Assembly: GCA_002812745.2 (NCBI GenBank)
Contig: NCSJ02000278.1
Span: 1-57,406, forward strand
Source: Scytalidium lignicola
Taxonomy: Eukaryota; Ascomycota; Leotiomycetes
Reading direction: 5' to 3'
Length of the DNA stretch: 57,406 nt
Shown piece after piece: positions 12,128-22,229 of this stretch (position 1 is the first letter of the stretch; every line of letters starts with the position of its first letter). Under the pieces are notes generated by a model. The model was not told the origin of the DNA. It searched no databases and saw only the letters and a program-made list of their open reading frames with translations. The translations under genes were made by a program, and so were the position numbers.

Positions 12128-15100
12128 AAATATATTAATTAAGTAAATTGAATTTTATATAATTGAATTAATTATTTCCTTTTTGTTATGCTTAATAGAT
12201 ATAGACTAATTAAGTATATACTTTAATAACTTTATAAACTTACTTATTACTTTATAAAGAAGTATTCTAGTTATATAATGATTTAGTTATAATTTTCTAC
12301 TTTAGGATATATCTTTACATATCTTTGTTTTTGATTTACTAAAAGAAAACCTTTGTTTCTTGACTAACATAAAATTATAATACTTATNTTAATGTTTTTA
12401 AGATTTTAAAATACCTTATTATAAGGTTATCATGATTTATAGTCAATATCTTTATTCTTATTGTATTATTGTCTAGGATATATATTTTACTTTAGTATTA
12501 AAGGAGACTTGTATAGTCTATTCTTTATAATTGTTCTTTAACTACTTTTAACTTCTTATGTAAATTTAAGGTTTCTTCTTTAATGTTCTAGTCATTATAC
12601 CTTAAGGCTGTAGATTCTTCTTTATGATTTCCCTTATTATGTTATAACTCTTTAACTTTACTTAATTTCTTATTTATATTAGTAGNTTTTTTCTTTAATA
12701 TCTTGGTTATTATATTTCATAGTTATAAGCTCTTCCTTATAATCTTGCTTTAATTGTACTATCTTAGTATAAGTTCTCTTAGAGCTTTATTCTTTATACT
12801 TTTGTATAAAGCTTTTATTCTCAGAGGTTAACTTATCTTAAGAACTATTACTCTTATAATGTCAAAGTCTTTTCTTAATAACTTTAACAATTCTCTTCCT
12901 TTGAATTAACTATTAATGTTGTCCTTGAATAAAGGTATTCTTCTGTTACAAGTTATGTATTAAGTTAATTATTAACTTAATAAGAGAACTATTTACTATT
13001 TCAAGTATACTTATTAAACAAGTATATACTTATAAGATAAGGTGTTTATAATTATTAGTCTTAACAATAAACTTAAGTTTATAAGCTATGTTGTTTATTA
13101 TAACCTTGTAATAATGTCCTGTTGAATTCATAATTACTTGTATATATACAAGCCTTGACTAATAACCAAGTTTAAGATGCTTAATCTGGAAATTATCTCT
13201 TTAGGTATTGCTTTTTTAAGCATTTCTTCTCTTTATAACATTATCAGTTAATATTTTAATTTTTTGTTAAGATGTTTTCTTAACTTTAATGTAAAATATA
13301 TTTTGTATTTTCTTTCTCAATATTAATATCAAATCTCTTACAACTTCATTAGACTTAAGTTTGTAATTTAGTTGTCTTAACAGATTATTAACAAAGTTAG
13401 TCTTGTTTATTCTATACTTTATCTTAAAGTTATATTCAATTAATTTCTGAATTTAATATACTTGTTTTCCATTTAGTTTTTCTTTGTTTATAAAGTGTTT
13501 AAAATTGTTATGATCTGTCTTGATGACTATTGTTAATAAGGTATAAGCTAAGTAATACTTCTATTACTTTAATACTTGTATTATAATGAGTATTTCTTAA
13601 TCAAGAGTATTATATACTTATTATGTAAAATTTAACTTCTTCAAGTAGAAGATAATAGAATACTAGTTCAATTAATCCTCTTCAGTAATTAACTAGGATA
13701 AAATAATATTTATAATAAATCTAGATATATCTATCTTTAATATTATAAGTAGTCTTAAGGTATAATGCATAAGAATAAGTATTATAACAAAAACCTTTTT
13801 AAGCTTGTTAAATGTTTATAATGTTAGCTCTTTAAGTTTGAATATACTAACTTTTTACCTCTTTTCCATTTCCTTTAGAAGATCTGATAAAGGAGTTATT
13901 ATTTTTGAATAATGTTTGATAAAGCTTTTGTAAAAATTAGTAAATCCTAGAAAAACCTAGATATCTTTAAAAGAGGTAAGGATTAACTAGTCTTAAATAA
14001 TAATAATTTAGCTTTCTTTTATTAATATATTGTTAAGAGATATAATGTACCTTAAAAACTTTACTTCCTTAGTATGAAAATCATACTTAAATATATTTAT
14101 GTATAAACAATATTACCTTAAATACTTGAGTACTTGTTGAATATACTCTACATACTCCTCTTCAGTTTTGGAAAAGATTAAGATGTTATCTAAATAAATT
14201 ATATAGATAACATTTATTAGTTTAGTTAATATTTTATTAATATACTATTAGAATGTTATCAGTATATTATATAACTTAAACAACATAATATAATATTCAT
14301 AATAGTTATATTATATGTAAAAAGTTGTCTTCTACTTGTTATTTTCTCAGATCTGGATTTAATGATAAGTATCCTTTAAATCTAACTTAATATATATTAT
14401 TACTTTTCTTAATCAGTCTAAGGTTTCTGAAATTAATAGTAAAAGTGTTTAATCTTTGATAATAACCTTATTAAGACTTTTATAATCAATATAAAGTTAA
14501 AGCTTGTTATCCTTCTTAAGGACAAATAATACTAGTATACTTGTTAGACTAGTAGATTACTAAATTTACTCTTTCTTTAACAAGTCATAGATATACTCCC
14601 TTAACATCTTCATTTCCTTTTCTGTTAGTGGATAAACAAGTTTCTATAATAGTATTACATTGTTAACAAGCTTAATAGCATAGTATAAACTGTTAATTCT
14701 AAGTACCTTAACTGCTTTCTCCTTGTTAAACACATTTATAAAGTCTTAATACTACTTTAAGATTATGTTGACTTATTGTTGTTCAAAGTCTAATAAGTTG
14801 TTGATTTGTATTACTTTAATATATATATAATCTAATATATATTCAAAGAAAGCTTTAAATAAAAGAATATCTTTTTCTTTTTCTAATAACTTTACAAATT
14901 ACTTTATAAAGTAAATGGTGTAATTCTTAATCTTGAGGTAATACCTTTATTCCTCTTTTTGCTATTATATATTTAAGTCTATGCTATCAAGTTATGGATA
15001 TTCTAAGATAATGGTATATTCATTAATAATAACTGATATAAATTAGTACTTTAGAATATAAGCCTTCTTATTTATATCTTCAACCTTAATTAGTATAATA

Positions 15101-15550
15101 TAAGATCTATAAATATAAATGTTTGTTCTATTAACTATTTAGAGTCTTGACTTCTCTTTGCTGTTATTACTCCATTCATACTCTTGCATTAAAGCTAAGG
15201 AAATTATATTCTACTTTGCCTTACTATTAATTAAAGCTTATTCTGTTCTCTATCTCCTTTGTTTATCTTGGACCTTGAAAGGGATTACCATATACAATTG
15301 TCTTGATTTCTTTATAATATAGTAAACCTTGTTATTTGCCCTCATTATTACTTCTTCTAAAGATACAAGGGTAAAAAGAATCCTAAGTATTTGTTAAAAT
15401 GTTGTAAAAAGCCTTTTCTTTCTATTGTCTAACAAGGTTAAAATTATAAGCTTTTTTAAACATTAACATTTCCTTAGTTTGTTATAAGTATATTTTTATT
15501 ATAAGGTTAATCAGAGTTTTAATTCTAATTATTAAAGTAGTTTAATAAGG
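12128..15550 (-). mobile_element. Degraded gypsy-type pol fragment, minus strand
   Basis: Minus-strand Ty3/gypsy polyprotein readable through many stops. Near 14150-14300 it gives IYIIYLDNILIF (the YxDD-type RT box, here YLDN) followed by SKTEEEYVEYV. Next come VFLGFTNFYKSFIKHYSKI and TPLSDLLK near 13850-13980 (the RT/RNase H connection), and then IDISRFIINIILSQL, the RNase H start. Lower coordinates (12550-13400) include NYKLKSNEVVRDLILILRKK and a charged coiled-coil stretch. The block is cut at 15550 by an LTR, so gag and the 5' LTR are missing here. The same family occurs at 49-56 kb. Confidence 0.78.
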
Positions 15551-15893
15551 TGTTACGGGTTTTACCTAACAAGCTGATTGGTGTAGGCCTGAGGCTCGGT
15601 ACACGGAAGGTGTGCATAGAGAACCTAACAATCAGGGGTCACGTGATGGAGTCTTGGGATCCCTGGTGGACTCCAGTGGACTCCAAGGACTCCAAGGGAT
15701 CCAACTGTATTTCATTATCTATATAAGCACGCTGTAGGAACATGAGAGTAGATTCCTCGTGTTCAACCTAAATACATTACTGTATCCTACCTTCGACCTA
15801 GTAACTTGCTTGTGTGTCACACGTTTCCGTTGTCCCTGAACATCTACCTTACCCTTGGCTATCCAGTGACCTGGATGGCGTAGTTTTGTAACA
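15551..15893 (+). repeat. Gypsy-family LTR, unmutated
   Basis: 343 bp, TGTTACGGG...GTAGTTTTGTAACA, with 6-bp inverted ends. It reads identical, base for base, to 54169-54511. It has normal GC content amid AT-rich DNA and contains TATATAAGCACG near 15720, a probable TATA-type promoter. The flanks differ (TAAGG before, TATAT after), so there is no target duplication. Confidence 0.9.
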
Positions 15894-17228
15894 TATATNT
15901 AATGACTTTTTGATTATAAGCTTAAAAGGCTCTTAATTTGTAGTCTTGAAGGAGAAATTATATGATCTTTTCAAAATAGTTGATATAAGATTAATTGTAT
16001 ACTTTTTAAGTATATATATTATTTGTAATTGTTAAAATAAGACTATTTCTATAGTCTAAGATATATATATTGATAAGATTCTTAAATACTTTGGTTATAA
16101 CAATATGAAACTGGCTTAATCTCTTATAAAAGCTAGGGTATTTACAATCTTGGTCAAAAACGAAGATATTACTTTTATAATTAATATTTAATTGTATATA
16201 AAGGAAGTTGGTTTGTTAATATATCTTATAATACAAACAAGACTTGATCTTACTTTTACAACTTTTAAGTTATTATAANTTTTTACAAAATCCTTTTGTT
16301 CAGTATTTAAAAGTAATTAAACATGTTTACTAATATCTTATTCATATGTACAATTATAATATTACACTTGGTGGAGATCTTAACTACTATGGTTATAATA
16401 ATGTTGATTACAGTAAGTGTATTAAAACTTATCATTCTATTATAAGTTATGTATTCTTTCTTGTTAGAAGACTTATTTCCTAACACTGTCAATACCTTCT
16501 TTATATTACTTTATCAACTACAAAGGCTGAATATTATGCTTTATCAAAGGCTTCTCAAGAAGTCATTTGACTATCAAGGCTCCTTATTAAGCTTTAAATA
16601 GTTATAACTAGCATTAAGATTATTATAACTTTAAATAATGATAATCAAGGCTTTTTAACACTTGTTAAAACGTTAGAACAATCAAATTGTACTAAGTACA
16701 TTAATATACATTATCATTACATTTGTAAGAAGGTTCAATTTGGTGAAATTAAGCTAAACTATATATTTATCTCAATTATAACTGTTAATAGCCTTATAAA
16801 GTTACTTATAACTTGGAAACACATTGATTTCTTCAAATTGTTGAATTTATAGTCTGTTAAGCTGAATACTATGAATTAGGTCTTTATAAGGCTATTAATT
16901 TTAATGTTTTCACCATAGGAAACTTAGATCTACTTTATACAGCCTTTATATGTTCATAGCATAAGAGTATATTATAATATTTAGAGTTTATAGATACTAC
17001 TTCATAATGTTCTTATAATTGCCTATGTTAAGGCTTACAGATAAGGTTTATAGTAAGTTATCATTATAAGCAATTATAAGTACTTGTAAAGTATTTGTAT
17101 AACTGTAATTGTTGACTATAATGGTTTTATAGTTGTAATTCTTTGTATATATAAAATTTGTTATAGTTGTAAACTCTTTAAACAATTAATATAATAGTAA
17201 TTCTGTATTCTTATGTTTTCAGTCAATA
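15894..17228 (+). mobile_element. 3' fragment of a second copia copy, plus strand
   Basis: Homologous to the reverse complement of about 7088-8405, so it is the 3' end of the same copia family in opposite orientation. Plus-strand RNase H is readable at 16500-16860: LSTTKAEYYALSKASQEV, RLLIKL, DNQGFLTLVKTLEQSN, INIHYHYICKKVQFGEIKL. Its left end is cut exactly where the LTR at 15551-15893 stops. Fewer stops than in the first copy are present in the RNase H block, so this copy is less decayed here. Confidence 0.83.
16970..17228 (+). repeat. 3' LTR of the second copia copy
   Basis: 259 bp, TATTATAATATTTAGAG...TTCAGTCAATA. It is the reverse complement of the LTR at 7088-7346 with mostly transition differences. 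Confidence 0.85.
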
Positions 17229-17890
17229 ATAAATGTTTATAATATATATATATATAATCTCTTATGTATATATAAACAGTTAATGGAACTATTGCCTTAT
17301 ATTAATCTATTTTACTTCTAGTGTACTTAAGGTTAAATGAATAATTTAATATTACTTTACAATTCAAAGAGATTAGTAGAATTGAAATGTATACAGTATT
17401 ACAAATTGATTATAAGATCAACTTAGTTGTCTAAGTCAATGTAGTTTGTATATATCTTAATTAACCTTGAATAGAACTCTTCAGAAAACTAAGGATCTTC
17501 ACATTAAGCCTTTTAATAATTATAGTTATGTGTAAATTTGGATATTATGTTTGTAGTAGTTTTTAAGAAGGGTTTGGATTATGAGAATTGTATAACTTAC
17601 ATTTAAGCTTTTACAACATGTTATTAGGTTAGCATAAGGATAATGAAGTTAGTAGGTTTTATGTGGTTATATATAATAGCACTTGTAACACTTCACTTTG
17701 CCCTATGACAATTATTCTTATTTATATAAATGTTTTTATTTACTTAAATACTTATAATACTTATAACTAGTTGCCCTTTATCTTTTTACTATACTTTCTT
17801 CTTTTATTTTAATCAAAATAACATGAAGTTAAAGTTATAAAACCTTGTCTAAGGAAATTAAGTAGCTAGATTAGAGTAGATGTAAAAATT
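17229..17890. other. AT-rich spacer
   Basis: AT-rich sequence after the copia LTR, including an (AT)n tract near 17240-17255. No coding pattern identified. Confidence 0.5.
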
Positions 17891-17899
17891 ATGCAAGGT

Positions 17900-18920
17900 T
17901 GCTTTGAAGAAATGCTAAGCAGCCTTTAAGAGATAAGATTTAATTTAACTTAACAATTAGATTGAAGAGTTATTAAAGGAAGTTGATAACATGAACATAA
18001 ACACTTTATTGTATTAATTGATTAGGATAGACTAGTTAGAAGGAATATGATGTTTGCTTAAGTATAAGGCTGATTTAAAAATAATATTATAGGTTGTATT
18101 ATTTTAAGAAGGATATTATTCAATAACTTTACTTTAGCTTTTAATTGAATTTAGGATAGATTACAAATCTGGAGAGGAAAATATTCTATTATAAAAGTCT
18201 TATTTACAAGAGGTTGTTTAAACTGTTTTAATATACAATAAGTATTTTGTTAATTAACAAGAAATACTAGATTGGCTATTCAATTAAGGCTTAGATATTA
18301 ATCGTAATAGTAATAATATATTAAAAGGCCTTGACTAAATATATAATAATAATACTATTATAATACTTAATCAAGTAGTAGTTAAGGGTGATATTGACCN
18401 TTTTTAACTATCTTGTTACTTATGACATTAAACTATTATATAATAATACTCTTTATTATATTACTTATTCTAACAATATAATTGTTATGATTACTCATTT
18501 AATTAATACTTATCATTTAGATGTTAACGTTGAGAATATATATAAAAGTCTTAACTAGTTAGTCATGTAGAATGTCACCTTAGGATTTCCTCTAAACTAT
18601 ACTATTACATATAATAATATCTTAGTAACCAAGGTTTTGCTAAAATATAATATGAAGATTTAAGATGCTTATAAGATAACTATTTATAAGAAGAATATTT
18701 TTGTTATTAAACTTCTTCTTGACACTAAGGTTAATCCATCAAAGAGTTTAAGTATAACTACTATTAATGATTATCTAAAAGTTACTTAACTTTGTTTAGA
18801 GTATAATGATAACATTGTTATAAGGGAAGTATAAGATAAATTTATTATTAACTTTAGTAATAACTATACTAGAATAAGTAATGTAATGAGGAAGTTATTA
18901 GATAAGTAAAAATAAGTAAT
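17900..18920 (+). pseudogene. RIP-degraded ankyrin-repeat gene
   Basis: Reading the plus strand through TAA/TAG codons gives a chain of ankyrin-type units. Examples are NTLLYQLIRID with LEGIQCLLKYKADL near 18000-18070, FRIDYKSGEENILL, ILDWLFNQGLDINRN, NQVVVKGDIDXFNYLVTYDI near 18380-18430, YYITYSNNIIVMITHLI, PLNYTITYNNILVTKVLLKY and IFVIKLLLDTKVNPSKSL, LKVTQLCLEYNDNIVIR. Each shows the helix-turn-helix spacing with a conserved LL or LI pair, and expected Ala/Gly are often Thr or Asp as C-to-T/G-to-A change would give. Ankyrin proteins are protein-binding scaffolds; the original function cannot be inferred. The start and end are approximate. Confidence 0.65.
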
Positions 18921-19654
18921 AATAATTCTGTATTATATATACCTTATTAACTTGATTTATGGATAAGTGATTATAAAATACTAAAGTATAATCAAAATCT
19001 ATAACCTTTAACAAAGATGGAATAAGTAAATAGTTAATCATAAGGTAATTTCTACATTTGACTTGAAATGTCTTATTGTTAAGGCTTAAGACTTTTGCTT
19101 AAAGGAAAGCTTAAGAAGTTAGATAATAGTAAAGCTTTTTATCAATTATAAATTACAATAAGTAAGTTAAATAATTATTAGTATAGAAGAGCTTGGATAT
19201 TATAAGGACAATTTCTATTGTGTTATATAATTTACTATAACAAATACTAGATCTTATAAGAGTATCAAAGTGTTATTAGAGTAAAAAGATGATTACTTTT
19301 TTAACTCTTAGATATCATGGACTTTAAATTGGATATTAACACTTTGATTAATCTTAAGTCCATGAGTATTAACTCCTAGTAAGGTATATAGTATAATACC
19401 TCTAATTCATCTTCTAAAAGTTGTATACAATGTTAAGGGCGCTTTCATTATTAAGTTTGTTATATATAATAAATTCAATGTTGTTGTTAGTAAATTATAA
19501 CATTAAAAGAATGTTCTTTTCTTGATATTTTAAAGTACAAGACTAAAGGGCTAAATTCACACTTCTTTTATATTCTTCNTTTTTACTATTCCTTATATCC
19601 TTTATACAAGGTTTGTAGTACTAAGCAAAGCTTAGTAATTGCATCTCTTAATCT
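18921..19654. other. Degenerate sequence, possible decayed coding DNA
   Basis: Near 19170-19320 the plus strand gives a readable stretch (SIEELGYYKDNFYCVI, then FTITNTRSYKSIKVLLE) without a family I recognise. It may belong to the ankyrin gene or to another relic. Confidence 0.35.
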
Positions 19655-20273
19655 ACTAAGCTTCGTTGAATTCTTGCTCCAGCCTTTTCTCACCTATAAT
19701 ATCCTATGTATCTTACTAACTAGGACGACATATTTTCTTATATACTTTTCAGTCTGCCTTCTAGTGTTCTTTCCTATAGTATGTTATAACTTTGCATTAT
19801 GTACACCTCTTTATCCTTTCTGTCTTTTCATATACATTACAAGGTATAATTTCTACAGTAGTCTTAAGAGCTGAAGTTCCTTGACTTTGACCTTCTTTAG
19901 TAATAATAATCATTATACTTTGGATTTACTGTTATGTCTTGATTTCATATTCGCCTTTTCCACATATAGGATTGACTTATACATTGACAAAAGGATTGTT
20001 TACAATGTGTAGCCAAGACATAGGTGTTTGTATTGTTTTTGTTGTAGGTAACTTATAATTTCCACATCGAGGGTTTGAAGTAGTAAGACAGGCAGCTTCA
20101 TGTTCTTTTATAATAGGCTGTAGCATAATGGCAAATCTATTAGCATACTCAGGATTATGTTAGGTAGTTTGAGTGTTGGACATGACGAAGTTGCGAGAGA
20201 CATTGTGAATGAACTTGAGCTTCTCAGGAGCATTTTCGCAGTGGAATTCGAAGTGAACTGGACAGGTAGCCAT
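19655..20273 (-). pseudogene. RIP-degraded MYND zinc-finger gene
   Basis: The minus strand starts MATCPVHFEFHCENAPEKLK at ATG 20273 and runs through stops to a MYND-type zinc finger at about 19690-19830. The readable part is CNVYEKTERIKRCT, stop, CKVITYYRKEH, stop, KAD, stop, KVYKKICR. This fits the C-x2-C...C-x2-C...YC-x3-HQ-x-DW-x-x-H-x-x-C pattern if CNVY was CNVC (TGT to TAT), the stops were Gln and Trp, and VYKK was VHKK. MYND fingers mediate protein contacts, often in SET or ankyrin proteins. The first about 80 codons are nearly normal in composition, so AT-shift increases toward the 3' end. The gene is convergent with the ankyrin relic. Confidence 0.7.
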
Positions 20274-21672
20274 GATTCAATATCTTAGCTAATTGATTTG
20301 CTGACTTGCTTTTAATATAGAATAGAATGATGATAATTTCAAATGATGGCGTTGTGGTTTTGAATTTATGTTTCTACCACAAAAAAGCATGATTTTAACG
20401 TGCTTACCAAAAATGTGTTGGTCAAGCGAGTAGCGGTGATACTGACTTCATCTATATAATATCGAAAACATTGTGGACCTCCTTACGTAATCCGGACGTT
20501 CTTGGCATTCGTGGAATTTTCCTGAATTCTTTCGCGCTCTTTCGATAATCTGGTAGACGAAACCGATCATATGGACGTGAAGCCTCGCGTTCACGCCGCC
20601 GTATGACATCGATGGTATTAACAATGTGACTTCAAATAACTTTCTCAAGCAGCTCAGACACTTGGCCAGTGGTATTCCCCGGGGGCGGGATCCGCACCAC
20701 ATGCAAGTAAAATCCGTAGCTAAAAGGGGATATTCCATCAAGCTTGTTTTTGTATTTCTATTTCAACACTTTGAATTCCGCATGGAATGGCGTACAGCAG
20801 ACAGTCGAGCAGTGAACTCATCTTCTAGACCCTCAGATTGGCACGTTCTCTACTTTTGGTGTAGGAGTGAGTTAAGAGAAAAGTTACTCGTGGGCAAAAT
20901 CTATGCTGTTCAACAAATTCGAAAGGAGAAGCGTTGTCAAACTCTATGGCATCGAGCTCTACACACGAATTGCACGGCAACAAGTGGACATGGTGCCCTG
21001 ACCGCATGAAGTCCGGCGGCAATCCAAATGCACCCATTCCATCGTTCAAATAATGCTGCCTCTAGACCTGGGAAATCTTGACGATAATAATATTATATTG
21101 ATGGTAAGGAAGGATAATTAATTGTTCGCGGGAGGATATCGGGGCGATACAGGTATGGTATTTCGTCGAACTTGAAGGATTCAACTAAGTCGAAGAGAAA
21201 ATGTGGATAATGTCGTCAGTGTTTGCTTAATACCCTTATTTAAGTGGACAGGCTCCAAGGCACCCCGCTGCCCGCTTTGAAGCACTGCTACCCGGGATGT
21301 AGAACCTGGCGATCGGAATCTGGAATATCGTAGCACACGAAACTACCTTCCGTTCAATGGCCCACGTCGCCCCGGACACCAAAAAGAGACGTCTTGAACT
21401 TGGAACCAAAAGTGATAAAAGAGCCCCGACCGATTAGCAGTTGCATCCTCTAACGGGGTCATCTTTTCGCTTGTCGTACGAGCTGCCGCTAATCGCTTGC
21501 TTGTGGCCCCTCCTCGATGCTTGTGATTCCCGGCTCTACCCGACTATGACCCTTAAGCACTGCTCCCTCCTCCAACTCTGCTCCTTCCTCTTTATTTACT
21601 ACCTTAATTATCTCTTGCTATGCAATTATATTTATCGCTCAGTAATTTATTTCTCTTTTTCTGCCTCATACT
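20274..21672. other. Transition from AT-rich block to gene island; no firm gene
   Basis: Composition becomes normal here. Open frames exist on both strands at 20448-21049; those on the minus strand (20448-20741 and 20825-21049) could be exons of one unknown gene, but no domain, clear splice pair or motif supports it. A pyrimidine-rich tract at 21540-21720 resembles a fungal promoter or 5' leader. Confidence 0.4.
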
Positions 21673-21990
21673 TTGTCATATATACAAGCCACCCTGGTGA
21701 TGCTTTTCTTGTCAAGCTCTGTGCTTCTATTCCTCCTTGCTTGCATTTACGAAATACTCGACTTGCCACGCTACCTACACTTAATGCTTGCCTGCAATCT
21801 GTTGAGTAGTATCTCACTGCTAGGAATTCAAAGCATTGTTCTCTGGTCTAGAAGGAAATGTCCTCACGGACAAGGCGGATTTGCATCTACTAAAAGGCAA
21901 GTCCTGCTAGTGCTTCAGTCTTTTGTCGCCACTATAAGTGTCAACTTAAATCCAGATATCCCAAAGCTCTGGCTGCATCACTACAGCTAG
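21673..21990 (+). CDS. Possible small membrane protein
   Basis: 105 codons with two hydrophobic stretches near the N-terminus (LVMLFLSSSVLLFLLACIY and the segment around LLSSISLLGIQSIVLW) followed by a basic patch, WSRRKCPHGQ. It overlaps a pyrimidine-rich tract, which by itself produces hydrophobic codons, and lies just upstream of the 748-codon gene. It could equally be 5' leader sequence. No family recognised. Confidence 0.2.
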   Translation: MSYIQATLVMLFLSSSVLLFLLACIYEILDLPRYLHLMLACNLLSSISLLGIQSIVLWSRRKCPHGQGGFASTKRQVLLVLQSFVATISVNLNPDIPKLWLHHYS

Positions 21991-22229
21991 AGGACTAGAT
22001 CTAATCACTGGGAATGTCAAGGGTACACCATTGTACAATTTATAGGAAGGATTAAAAGCTACTTACGGAAGATATATGGCTGTAGCGACAACGAATAGTG
22101 TTGAATAATTCAGGCTTCACTCCACCGGCTCGGCCGCGTGATGCTAGCCATTCAGAGGGGTTTGATACGTAGCTGGATTTAAGCAGGCTAGATCGTAGAG
22201 AGGTAGATATCGCGCATATATCAGGCTAG

